From Nevskia soli (lineage in GTDB: Bacteria; Acidobacteriota; Terriglobia; Bryobacterales; Bryobacteraceae): a stretch of DNA of 35,897 nucleotides. The stretch lies in assembly GCF_903970205.1 (NCBI RefSeq), contig NZ_CAJCHS010000134.1, forward strand, positions 1 to 35,897, given 5' to 3'. This document shows, piece after piece, positions 22,978 through 30,241 of this stretch. A model generated the notes under the pieces. That model searched no databases. It worked only from the letters and a program-made list of their open reading frames with translations, and was not told where the DNA came from. The number at the start of each line of letters is the position of its first letter. The stretch's first letter is position 1. The position numbers and the translations under genes were made by a program.

Positions 22978-23898
22978 ATGAGTTCCTTCTTCAACCCGAG
23001 CGCCCAGATTTTTCTGGCCAATCTTTCGGTCATCGAGACTAAGAACCAGACGGTGCAGGAACAGCTTTCGTCGGGCTATCAGATCAATCAAGCCTCGGAC
23101 GCGCCGGACGAAATCAGCGACTTCCTTCAGTTGCAAGCCGGTGCGGCGCGCAACGCGCAGATCACGAGCAATCTGACTTCCGTGCAGACCAACGCGCAAT
23201 CCGCGGATCAGGCGCTAACCAACGCGCAAGACTTGATCAACCAAGCGCTCTCGCTCGGTTCCCAAGGCGCAAGCTCAAACGTGACCGCGACCACTCGCCA
23301 GCAACTTGGAGCGCAGGTCCAGAGCATTTTTCAGCAGATTGTTTCGATCAGCCGGACCTCGGTTGCGGGCACTTACATCTTTAGCGGCGACGCGAGCCAG
23401 TCCCCGGCCTATCAACTCGATCCGTCCAGCGCCAACGGAGTAGACCAGTTGTCAACGGCCGGAAACACGATCCAAGCCGAAGATTCGAACGGCGCCGAGT
23501 TCCCCACCGGGCTGACCGCGCAACAGATCTTCGACGCTCGCAATTCGGACGGAAGCTACGCTTCCACGAACGTCTTTGCCTCGCTTACGAATCTGGCAAA
23601 TGCGCTAAACACCAACAACACGGCTGGAATCACGAGCGCGATCAACTCGGTACAACAGTCGTCCACGTTCGTGGCCACGCAGCAGTCGTTCTACGGGACG
23701 GTCGAAAACCGGGTCACTCAGGCTCTAACCCTGGCGTCGGATCTAAGCGTGTCTCTAACCACTCAGATATCGAACATCCGCGACACGAATACGGCCGAGG
23801 CCGCCACCCAGCTCACGGCGGGCGCCACGGAACTGAACGCGGCACTGGCCGCACAGTCAAAAGCGCCGACCACCTCCCTGTTCAACTTCCTCGGATAG
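22978..23898 (+). CDS. flgL: flagellar hook-associated protein 3 FlgL
   Basis: Second junction protein, 306 residues, of the flagellin fold. The N-terminal helix KNQTVQEQLSSGYQINQASD matches the flagellin/FlgL family. The motif SRTSVAGTYIFSGDASQSPA (with the FlgL-typical YIFSG) and the C-terminal helix NRVTQALTLASDLSVSLTTQ followed by ISNIRDTNTAEAATQLTAGA support FlgL rather than flagellin. It directly follows flgK (3 bases after the stop). A flagellin identity is less likely given the position and the YIFSGD motif. Confidence 0.92.
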   Translation: MSSFFNPSAQIFLANLSVIETKNQTVQEQLSSGYQINQASDAPDEISDFLQLQAGAARNAQITSNLTSVQTNAQSADQALTNAQDLINQALSLGSQGASSNVTATTRQQLGAQVQSIFQQIVSISRTSVAGTYIFSGDASQSPAYQLDPSSANGVDQLSTAGNTIQAEDSNGAEFPTGLTAQQIFDARNSDGSYASTNVFASLTNLANALNTNNTAGITSAINSVQQSSTFVATQQSFYGTVENRVTQALTLASDLSVSLTTQISNIRDTNTAEAATQLTAGATELNAALAAQSKAPTTSLFNFLG

Positions 23899-23935
23899 AG
23901 AATTCCGCGCCGCCGGTACTACTCGTTGCTAGAGC

Positions 23936-24940
23936 ATGGCCAACCGCCAGTTAACCCAGCAGGAAATCGACGCGGTCTTTCAGAATCTGCAGAATCGCAA
24001 TGCCGACGCTGAACAGAGCGGCAAAGCGATTCCGTTCGATTTCCGCCGCCCCGACCGCATCGCCAAATCGCAGCTCCGCTCGATACACCTGCTCCACGAC
24101 AACTTCGTGCGCAATCTAGTGTCGAGCCTGTCGGCCTATCTTCGTTCCTATCTCATAGTCAATCTGGTAAGCGTCGAGCAGCTTTCCTACGCCGAGTTTC
24201 TGGAATGCCTGCCATCGCCGACCTGCATCGTCTCACTCGGCCTGAAGCCATATGACGGCAACGCCGTTCTGGAACTGAACTCCGCTCTGATCTTTCCGAT
24301 CATCGAGATGTTGCTCGGCGGCAACGGCAAAAATTCGCTCCCCCTGCAGCGCGAGATCACCGAGATCGAACAAAACCTCCTGGAAGGCCTGTTTCGTATC
24401 ATTCTGCGCGATCTCAAGGAGGCCTGGAAAGGAGTCACCGCGATCGATTTCTCGATCGAGTCGCAGGAAACCGAGCCTCAGTTCCTCCAGATTCTCGCGC
24501 CCAGCGAGGCGGTAGTCGCGATCGCGATTGAGATTCGAATCGGTGAGAGCGTTGGCATGATGAACATCGCCATGCCTTCCATCATCATCAAGATGATGCG
24601 CCAGAAGTTCGATCAGCAATGGTCGGTGCGAAAGACGGAGTCTACGGTTGCGGAGCAGCGGCGAATCCTGGAGTTGATCCGGCCGGCAACCGTGGCCCTC
24701 GACGCCCGTCTGGAAGGCCCTACTCTCCTGATGGGCGACCTGCTTCGTCTGGAGGACGGAGATACGCTCGCCTTCGATTATCCTGTGGGTCGCGACATCG
24801 TTTGCAACGTGAATGGAAAGGCAAAGCTTACCGGGCGGATCGGATCGAAAGAACGCAAGCTGGCATTCGAAGTGGGAGACGTCATTCGACCGCCCGCTCC
24901 TGTTGCCTTGGAAACCGGCGCCCCGCCGCACCCGGCCTAG
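23936..24940 (+). CDS. fliM: flagellar motor switch protein FliM
   Basis: C-ring protein of 334 residues. The N-terminal CheY-binding peptide is present (LTQQEIDAVFQNLQ, against the usual LSQxEIDALL), which implies chemotactic switching although no che gene is in the window. The CheC-like middle domain (residues 45-225) contains LHDNFVRNLVSSLSAYLRSY and LLGGNG. The C-terminal SpoA domain covers about residues 240-320 (ATVALDARLEGPTLLMGDLL, EDGDTLAFDYPVGRDIVCNV). It lies 37 bases after flgL. The following gap to flbD holds a left-pointing small ORF. Confidence 0.96.
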   Translation: MANRQLTQQEIDAVFQNLQNRNADAEQSGKAIPFDFRRPDRIAKSQLRSIHLLHDNFVRNLVSSLSAYLRSYLIVNLVSVEQLSYAEFLECLPSPTCIVSLGLKPYDGNAVLELNSALIFPIIEMLLGGNGKNSLPLQREITEIEQNLLEGLFRIILRDLKEAWKGVTAIDFSIESQETEPQFLQILAPSEAVVAIAIEIRIGESVGMMNIAMPSIIIKMMRQKFDQQWSVRKTESTVAEQRRILELIRPATVALDARLEGPTLLMGDLLRLEDGDTLAFDYPVGRDIVCNVNGKAKLTGRIGSKERKLAFEVGDVIRPPAPVALETGAPPHPA

Positions 24941-24946
24941 CGTCCT

Positions 24947-25120
24947 CTATTGAATAGATTTCCTGCTCCATTTACCGCGTCTGGTCACATGCGCAAGCAA
25001 TTCGAGGCAAACTTCAAATTCAAGATCGCTATGTGCGCCCCCGCTATCCATCCCGAGCTGTTCGTGAACACCCGCCAGAAGATCCTGCTGTTCTTCGATG
25101 AGCGTAGCGTATCGGTCCAT
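24947..25120 (-). CDS. unannotated 57-residue small protein between fliM and flbD
   Basis: Not recognised. The minus-strand frame starts with ATG at 25120 and ends with TAG at 24947. It begins MDRYATLIEEQQDLLAGVHE, contains an acidic middle (SDLEFEVCLELLAH) and ends basic (VTRRGKWSRKSIQ). An AAGGAG ribosome site lies 9 bases before the ATG, and an exact sigma-28 -10 element (GCCGATAA) lies just upstream of it. The stop is 6 bases from the fliM stop, as expected for packed convergent genes. No membrane segment or signal peptide is visible. The composition suggests two amphipathic helices, perhaps a small regulator or chaperone, but the function is unknown. The competing plus-strand frame here has no ribosome site. 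Confidence 0.6.
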   Translation of the reverse strand: MDRYATLIEEQQDLLAGVHEQLGMDSGGAHSDLEFEVCLELLAHVTRRGKWSRKSIQ

Positions 25121-25139
25121 GTATTGAATCTCCTTTTTC

Positions 25140-25166
25140 TTATCGGCGCGCCTAAGCGAGATTCGA
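25140..25166 (-). promoter_or_regulatory. sigma-28-type promoter candidate for the 57-residue ORF
   Basis: The minus strand carries GCCGATAA (25147-25140), an 8 of 8 match to the sigma-28 -10 consensus. The -35 position, 15 bases upstream (25166-25163), reads TCGA and matches TAAA poorly. The predicted start is about 12 bases before the ATG, with the ribosome site at the 5' end, similar to the flbD promoter that faces away from it. Confidence 0.5.
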
Positions 25167-25194
25167 ATCCCGACCCTAAATTTTCTGCGCGGCC

Positions 25195-25222
25195 TAAAGT
25201 TACTCGTCCATTCCGGCGATTT
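25195..25222 (+). promoter_or_regulatory. sigma-28-type promoter of flbD-motA-motB
   Basis: TAAAGTTA (25195-25202; 7 of 8 to TAAAGTTT) is followed after 12 bases by GGCGATTT (25215-25222; 5 of 8 to GCCGATAA). The spacer is one base longer than the enteric optimum. Stator genes are standard sigma-28 targets. The start point near 25229 leaves a leader of about 11 bases containing AAGGGA. Confidence 0.62.
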
Positions 25223-25239
25223 CAGAGCAAGGGATCGCG

Positions 25240-25434
25240 ATGATCGCGGTGACCCGGCTTAATTGTTCGGCGATCCTGCTGAACAGCGACCTGATCGAAA
25301 CGGTAGAAACGACTCCAGACACAGTGATTTGCTTAACAAACGGGCAGAAAATCGTGGTCCTGGAACACGTGGACGAGATCCTTGAACGCATTCGTCGGTT
25401 CCGCCAATCCATCCACGAGCACCGGAGTATCTGA
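25240..25434 (+). CDS. flbD: flagellar FlbD/SwrD-like small protein
   Basis: 64 residues, full length for the family. It matches the FlbD (SwrD) pattern: MIAVTRLNCSAILLNSDLIE, then TVETTPDTVICLTNGQKIVV, with the typical invariant LN-DLIE, TPDTVI and G-K-VV elements (the usual RLNG is RLNC here). In Bacillus the family protein supports swarming by raising stator power. Location directly before motA is the usual one. An AAGGGA ribosome site precedes the ATG by 5 bases, and the stop overlaps the motA start by one base (TGATG). Confidence 0.9.
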   Translation: MIAVTRLNCSAILLNSDLIETVETTPDTVICLTNGQKIVVLEHVDEILERIRRFRQSIHEHRSI

Positions 25435-26306
25435 TGCCGGAAAAATCTCCTGAAAAATCTCCTAAGGTTAAGCGCAGCCTGGATCTCAACACGGCGCTCG
25501 GTCTGGTGCTCGCGGTCGGATGTATCCTCTCCGGTTTGCTCCTGGAGAACGGAAAGCTCGCGGATATCGCTCAGTTTGCCGCCGGGCTGGTCGTGTTCGG
25601 CGGGACCATCGGCGCGGTGATGATCACCACGCCTTTGCCGCAAGTCGTCAGTGCCCTGCGCGCGCTGAACGGTGTTCTTTTCGCCGAGGTTCAGCCGGTC
25701 AGCGAAACTTTGGAAAAGATACTCGCCATGGCTCATCGCGCCCGCCGTTTTGGAATTGCGGTCCTGCAAGACGATGCAGACGCAATCGACGACGGCTTCC
25801 TGAAGAAAGCGGTGGGCCTGGTAGCGGATGGAACTGACCTCCGTGAGTTGCGCGCCATCCTGGAGCTCGAAATCGAAGCCGAAGCCGGCCGGGTCGAAAG
25901 CACGGCGCGCGTCTGGGAGACCGCCGCCGGATACGCGCCCACCGTCGGCATCATAGGAGCGGTTCTTGGACTCATCCAGGTGATGAAGCACCTGGAGCAC
26001 CTGGACGAAGTAGGGCGCGGGATCGCAGTTGCTTTCGTGGCCACTCTATACGGGGTATTCAGTGCGAACATTCTTTTCTTGCCTGTCGCCGGTAAGTTGA
26101 AGGCCGTCGGTGAGGGAGCCGAGAATCTGCGTCGGATGATGTTGGAGGGCGCGGTCGCTATCGCCGACGGAACCAACCCAACGCTCATCCGGATCAAACT
26201 GGAATCTTTTCTTCCAAAGTCGTCCCAGAAAGCTGCCGCCGGGAAGCCGGAAACCGGAAACACTGAGACCGCACCCAAGGACATGCGATCCAAAGTCGCG
26301 GCTTAG
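25434..26306 (+). CDS. motA: flagellar motor stator protein MotA
   Basis: Proton-channel stator subunit, 290 residues. Four transmembrane segments are seen at about residues 20-38, 47-65, 162-185 and 195-215. The core motif ETAAGYAPTVGIIGAVLGLI contains the conserved proline of the channel, followed by GRGIAVAFVATLYGVFSANI. A charged cytoplasmic loop lies between helices 2 and 3. The N-terminus carries a small duplication (EKSPEKSPK) and the C-terminus a Lys/Glu-rich tail. It belongs to the MotA/MotC family, and its partner motB begins 1 base after the stop. Confidence 0.95.
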   Translation: MPEKSPEKSPKVKRSLDLNTALGLVLAVGCILSGLLLENGKLADIAQFAAGLVVFGGTIGAVMITTPLPQVVSALRALNGVLFAEVQPVSETLEKILAMAHRARRFGIAVLQDDADAIDDGFLKKAVGLVADGTDLRELRAILELEIEAEAGRVESTARVWETAAGYAPTVGIIGAVLGLIQVMKHLEHLDEVGRGIAVAFVATLYGVFSANILFLPVAGKLKAVGEGAENLRRMMLEGAVAIADGTNPTLIRIKLESFLPKSSQKAAAGKPETGNTETAPKDMRSKVAA

Positions 26307-26307
26307 A

Positions 26308-27030
26308 ATGACTCGCCGAAAAACCTCAAGCGGGCCGAACCACGAACGCTGGCTCGTCTCGTACGCCGACTTCATAACGCTCCTGTTCGCTTTCTTTGTC
26401 GTCCTCTTCGCTTCGTCTCAAGATCGCAAAAAAGTCCGGCAGGTGTCCGAGTCGGTTCAAGCCGCCTTCCAGGGAAAGGCCGCGCCGCACGCCAACTCGC
26501 AGTCCACTCCGGCGGGTTCGCCCCAGCCGGTAAGCTCACCCAAGCCGGTAAGCCTGGACCCCCCGCTGCAAAAGCTGTTACGCGATCTCGATAGCGAAAT
26601 CCGCAGCGGCAAAATGCAGGTTCGCATGGGTGACCGAGGCCTTACCATTTCACTCAGCCAGTCAGCATTCTTTCCGTCGGGAACGGACACACTCGACCCT
26701 TCCGCCTACCCGATTCTCCGTAAGGTAGCCGCCGCGATTCGCGGACTCCCGAACGCGATCCGCTTCGAGGGACATACCGATTCGATTCCCATCCGTACCC
26801 CGCGCTTTCGAAGTAACTGGGACTTATCCGCCGCCCGCGCAATCGCCGTAATGGAGCGTATGGACGAGGAAGAAGAGATTCCGCGGGAGCGCATCGCCGT
26901 TTCCGGTTACGCGGACACCGCTCCGGTCGAGTCCAACGACAGCGAGGATGGGCGTGCCCGGAACCGCCGCGTGGATATTGTGCTTCTGAATGCGGCAGCC
27001 GCGGCCCGCGAACCGGCCGGTAATCGCTAA
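26308..27030 (+). CDS. motB: flagellar motor stator protein MotB (MotD-like)
   Basis: Stator subunit anchored to peptidoglycan, 240 residues. The single transmembrane helix WLVSYADFITLLFAFFVVLF contains the proton-binding Asp21. The WLVSYADFITLLFAFF wording is closer to the MotD group than to enteric MotB. A Pro/Ser linker follows. The OmpA-like domain lies at residues 110-232 (QSAFFPSGTDTLDPSAYPIL, RFEGHTDSIPI, ISGYADTAPV-like AVSGYADTAPV and RARNRRVDIV). It is the last gene of the flbD-mot unit. 84 bases separate it from the next gene. Confidence 0.95.
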   Translation: MTRRKTSSGPNHERWLVSYADFITLLFAFFVVLFASSQDRKKVRQVSESVQAAFQGKAAPHANSQSTPAGSPQPVSSPKPVSLDPPLQKLLRDLDSEIRSGKMQVRMGDRGLTISLSQSAFFPSGTDTLDPSAYPILRKVAAAIRGLPNAIRFEGHTDSIPIRTPRFRSNWDLSAARAIAVMERMDEEEEIPRERIAVSGYADTAPVESNDSEDGRARNRRVDIVLLNAAAAAREPAGNR

Positions 27031-27114
27031 CCGCGTTGGCTTCTTTGGTTTCGATTCGCTACCTCTCCCCCTAAAGTCCGCTGAACAAAGCGAAAGTCGT
27101 TCATACGGCTATTT

Positions 27115-28974
27115 ATGAAGGGCTTGCCGAACCCCGTACTTTCAGCTTCTGTAAAGAACCGGTGGAAACCAGCCGATGCGTATGGAGGAGAGGTTGTTCG
27201 ATTGGAACTGGACGCGGTTAACGAGCGCGGGAACGCTGAGGCCGGCCTGGCCTCCGTTTTGGGAACATTGGTTTCCACGTTCAGCCGGGCGCCCGTCATG
27301 CACGGCAAGAGGATGCGCGATTTGCTGAACCTCAGCCCGGAGGGCTTTCTGGTCGCAACCGTGTCGGCACTGCATCACTCGGCCGACCCGCAAGGTTATC
27401 GTTACCTTGTAAAGCTACTCGCAACTCGCGGTCTCCTAATTCCGCTCCTGGGTGATACGACGCTTCCGCTCAGTTTCGCTCTGAACCTCGCACGCACGGT
27501 AAAAATAGAACCTCAGCTTCACTTCCGTCTCACCCGAACGTTAGCCGACAGCGTGCTTGAATCGCGCGATCTGCCTGAAGACACGGCATGCCGCCTTCTT
27601 GAAATTCTCTGCGCGATCACTGAGTTCGCCGGACTCCAACTCTTCCTCCGGCAGATACTCTCCCATCCGAGCGCTCGTATCCGCTCGAAAGCCGGACTTC
27701 TCATTAGCCGCGGTCCCGCTGGCGCACGCGCCGTGGAGAAACTGCTCCTCGACGAGAATGAACGCGTCCGGGCAAACGCGACCGAGGCGCTATGGGACTG
27801 TGAACCGGAGCATTCACTGCCGTTGTTCTTGCGCGTTTTAAACGATCCACACCATCGCGTGGTGGGAAACGCGATTGTTGGGCTCTACCGCTGCGGAGAT
27901 CTTCGCGCCTTTAATGCGATTCTTCAGCTCATCAGTCATCCGGATCCAATGTTTCGTGCAGCCGGTGTCTGGGCCATGGGCCGCACCAAAGACCCTCGAT
28001 ACTTGACTCAACTCGCCCGCATGCTTGCCGAGTCATCCGGTCCGGGAAGAAGAGGCCTGTTTAATGCCGTGAACTCCATCAAGAAGGCCGCGGTCACCCG
28101 CGCTTCCAACCCGCCGCTCAAGGTGACTGTGCTCCGGACAGATGCGAACGACGAGCGGAAAATCACGATTTATCTGGTAATCGAGGGCCCGAATATTTCT
28201 GAACCGCCGCGCGTTCAACCAACCGGGATGGCGCTCTTCGCCGACGGCTCTCCGGTCACCATCGTCGAGTGCATTGAGAAGAGCTCAAACTCGGCCACCC
28301 TCGGTATCGTGCTGCCTGGTCGTATGGACGGCAATGAACGATTCGATCAGTGTGTGGAGGAAGCCGTCTCCGCCTGTCTGAAGAATAAATCTAAAAGAGA
28401 GCCTTGGAGTATCGCCTACTACGCGCCTGCGCCCACGGGCGCGACCCGGCTTCCCGGGGCCGAACCCGCTTCTACACCGGCGCCGAAGAGCCTCGCAGCC
28501 GGATCTCCGTACACCATTAGCAGTGATTCGTTGCGCCGGACCCTGAACAGCCGGACCTCGGAAAACAGTCCACTGCCCGTTTGGTTTGACGCGGCGTCAG
28601 CTGCAATAAGCGGCGTAATCCCCGCCCGCGACTCCCGGCACCTGATCACCTTCGTTCGATTGAGTGCCGAAATCGATTCAGAATCCATCGAGCGTCTGCA
28701 GATGCTCGCCCTGGATAAGCACGTTGCTGTCCACGCACTCTGTCTCGAGACCGACCGGCGAATCTCGCACCTATGCCACACCACCGGAGGCCAGTGCCGC
28801 GTCATCCAATCCGTTGAAGATATTGAGCCCCAGTTGCTGCTCGTTTACGCGTCCATCAAGAGTTGTTTCGCAGTCACCTTCTTGAAATCCGGCGTCGCCG
28901 ACCCGATGCCGAAAACCATCGGGATTCAGGTCTTCAACGATACCCAATTCGGTCAGACCGAGTGGCACCCTTAA
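27115..28974 (+). CDS. HEAT-repeat and vWA-like protein of unknown function inside the flagellar locus
   Basis: 619 residues, not a known flagellar gene. The N-terminal half is helical, with at least four HEAT-type repeats at a 31-residue period starting near residues 183, 214, 244 and 275 (HPSARIRSKAGLLI, DENERVRANATEALWD, DPHHRVVGNAIVGLYR, HPDPMFRAAGVWAMGR). From about residue 335 a vWA-like fold is suggested by ATLGIVLPGRMDG, RHLITFVRLSAEID and a late TGGQC. The metal-binding DxSxS motif is absent. No signal peptide or membrane helix is seen, so a cytoplasmic scaffold role is plausible but inferred. It is flanked by motB and flgB in the same direction. No ribosome site is visible. A weak sigma-28-like site lies at 27072 (TAAAGTCC, then GCGAAAGT). 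Confidence 0.85.
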   Translation: MKGLPNPVLSASVKNRWKPADAYGGEVVRLELDAVNERGNAEAGLASVLGTLVSTFSRAPVMHGKRMRDLLNLSPEGFLVATVSALHHSADPQGYRYLVKLLATRGLLIPLLGDTTLPLSFALNLARTVKIEPQLHFRLTRTLADSVLESRDLPEDTACRLLEILCAITEFAGLQLFLRQILSHPSARIRSKAGLLISRGPAGARAVEKLLLDENERVRANATEALWDCEPEHSLPLFLRVLNDPHHRVVGNAIVGLYRCGDLRAFNAILQLISHPDPMFRAAGVWAMGRTKDPRYLTQLARMLAESSGPGRRGLFNAVNSIKKAAVTRASNPPLKVTVLRTDANDERKITIYLVIEGPNISEPPRVQPTGMALFADGSPVTIVECIEKSSNSATLGIVLPGRMDGNERFDQCVEEAVSACLKNKSKREPWSIAYYAPAPTGATRLPGAEPASTPAPKSLAAGSPYTISSDSLRRTLNSRTSENSPLPVWFDAASAAISGVIPARDSRHLITFVRLSAEIDSESIERLQMLALDKHVAVHALCLETDRRISHLCHTTGGQCRVIQSVEDIEPQLLLVYASIKSCFAVTFLKSGVADPMPKTIGIQVFNDTQFGQTEWHP

Positions 28975-28985
28975 TCCGGCGCCAA

Positions 28986-29017
28986 ACGGGATGCACAGAC
29001 GCTTCTCGACATCCCGT
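28986..29017 (+). terminator. 8-bp stem-loop after the HEAT/vWA gene
   Basis: ACGGGATG (28986-28993) and CATCCCGT (29010-29017) are perfectly complementary around a 16-base loop, starting 12 bases after the stop codon. No T-run follows, so it may be a transcript-end stabiliser or part of an imperfect terminator. It separates this gene from the flgB unit. Confidence 0.35.
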
Positions 29018-29105
29018 CCGAAGAGCTCAAGCGGCAATGTTTTGCCGCGGTTACCATTTCTTGCCTTTCGTAAGTCCGCAACTCGTTGCAAACAAACCCA
29101 CAGAC

Positions 29106-29123
29106 TTGGCTGCCGGCGTGCCT
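29106..29123 (+). promoter_or_regulatory. sigma-54-type -24/-12 promoter candidate for the flgB operon
   Basis: TTGGC (29106-29110) and TGCC (29119-29122) place GG and GC exactly 10 bases apart, with a T before each, the same TGG-N9-TGC form as at flgF and fliK. The predicted start near 29133 is only 2 bases before the proposed GTG of flgB. The message would therefore be nearly leaderless or use the ATG at 29171. Confidence 0.45.
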
Positions 29124-29134
29124 TGAGAGTACTC

Positions 29135-29470
29135 GTGCTGGACGGACTCTCCAATCAGATTGAACACTATATGGATCTGCTGAGCGCTCGCCAGCGATTG
29201 GTCGCGTCCAACATTGCCAACGCCGCCACCCCGGGATATAAGACACAGGATATCGATTTTCGTCAGGAATTCGAGAATGAGCTTCCCAACTCCACACCCG
29301 TTTCCGAAGACGTGATCGGACTGAAAACCAAGAACGACGGCAACAACGTCAGCATTGACCGCGAGTCCCGGATGCTCTCCGAAACGGCCTTGCGATTCAG
29401 CCTCGCCTCGCAAATGCTGCGCAGCGAAATCCGCACGCTCAAGAGCGCCATCAACGAAGGGAAATCCTGA
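29135..29470 (+). CDS. flgB: flagellar proximal rod protein FlgB
   Basis: Rod subunit of 111 residues, first gene of the basal-body operon. The signature LLSARQRLVASNIANAATPG followed by YKTQDIDFRQEFE matches FlgB. The C-terminus LRFSLASQMLRSEIRTLKSA is also typical. The open frame extends back to 28991, but that extension is Arg/Cys-rich and unlike the family. The GTG at 29135 (MLDGLSNQIEHYMDLL) gives the right spacing before NIANA and has a weak GAGA upstream. TTG at 29123 and ATG at 29171 are alternatives. It is coupled to flgC by TGATG. Confidence 0.9.
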   Translation: MLDGLSNQIEHYMDLLSARQRLVASNIANAATPGYKTQDIDFRQEFENELPNSTPVSEDVIGLKTKNDGNNVSIDRESRMLSETALRFSLASQMLRSEIRTLKSAINEGKS

Positions 29471-29901
29471 TGGGTCTTTTTTCCGCCATTTCAGTGAGCG
29501 CGTCGGGAATGGACGCGCAGCGCACTCGCGCCGAGCTCATCACGGAGAACCTGGCCAACGCCGAAACGACACGTACGCCGGAAGGCGGTCCGTACCGCCG
29601 CAAAGATGCCGTGTTCTCGGCCGATGACGTGGGCGAGCCCTTTTCCGGAGCTTTTCAGAGTTCATTGCAGGCGACCGGAGTCACCGTGTCCGAAATCGTA
29701 ACCGATACGCGCGACCCCGAGCGCCGGTTTATGCCGGGCCACCCCGATGCCGACGCGGATGGTTATGTCGGCTTTCCCCGCGTGAATCCCGCGGAAGACA
29801 TGGTTGACCTGATTGATGCATCGCGATCGTATCAGGCCAACGTCGCTGCCATTTCCGCCGTGAAGGACATGATTCAACGCTCCATTGACCTCTTCAAATA
29901 G
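29470..29901 (+). CDS. flgC: flagellar proximal rod protein FlgC
   Basis: Rod subunit of 143 residues. The N-terminus FSAISVSASGMDAQRTRAEL followed by ITENLANAETTRTPEGGPYR fits FlgC. The C-terminus GYVGFPRVNPAEDMVDLIDA, then SRSYQANVAAISAVKDMIQR, is diagnostic. The start overlaps the flgB stop by one base. fliE follows after 19 bases, preserving the common flgB-flgC-fliE order. Confidence 0.97.
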   Translation: MGLFSAISVSASGMDAQRTRAELITENLANAETTRTPEGGPYRRKDAVFSADDVGEPFSGAFQSSLQATGVTVSEIVTDTRDPERRFMPGHPDADADGYVGFPRVNPAEDMVDLIDASRSYQANVAAISAVKDMIQRSIDLFK

Positions 29902-29920
29902 GCAATAAACCGAGCCCACC

Positions 29921-30208
29921 ATGATTCTCCCCATCAGCGCACCTTCCGTCAGCTCCATTCCCGCTATAACGCCGAGCGAAAGCAAGCCCGGTGTCTTTCA
30001 GGATCTGCTGAACGCATCCATCAACAAAGTCGAATCGGATAGCGCGCAGGCCACCCATGCCGTGCAGCAGTTCCTCTCCGGCGAAACCAACGATGTGCAT
30101 AAGGTCGCGATCGCCGGACAGCGCGCCGAACTGTCGTCCGAACTCTTCCTGCAGGTGAGAAACAAGATCATCTCCGCGTACCAGGAAGTAATGAAGCTGC
30201 AGATGTAA
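29921..30208 (+). CDS. fliE: MS-ring/rod adaptor FliE
   Basis: Small exported protein of 95 residues that joins the MS ring to the rod. The C-terminal helices ATHAVQQFLSGETNDVHKVA, GQRAELSSELFLQVRNKIIS and AYQEVMKLQM match FliE closely. The N-terminal 25 residues are a Pro/Ser linker. The ribosome site is weak. It sits between flgC and fliF as usual. Confidence 0.95.
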   Translation: MILPISAPSVSSIPAITPSESKPGVFQDLLNASINKVESDSAQATHAVQQFLSGETNDVHKVAIAGQRAELSSELFLQVRNKIISAYQEVMKLQM

Positions 30209-30241
30209 TGCGCTTCTTGCTGCGTTAAACACGCTCCCGCA

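Noticed and set aside
25155-25175. tRNA T-arm-like sequence (GATTCGAATC) beside flbD
   Set aside because: It is a 10-base palindrome, but the flanking bases do not form a T stem and no other tRNA arms are present on either strand.
24950-25243. 97-residue plus-strand frame (TTG start) between fliM and flbD
   Set aside because: No ribosome site. It contains a low-quality stretch (KRDSNPDPKF) like a chance translation, and it overlaps the flbD start. The minus-strand 57-residue frame has better signals.
28991-29134. Longer flgB with start at 28991
   Set aside because: The extension of 48 residues is basic and low quality. The FlgB N-terminus fits the GTG at 29135.
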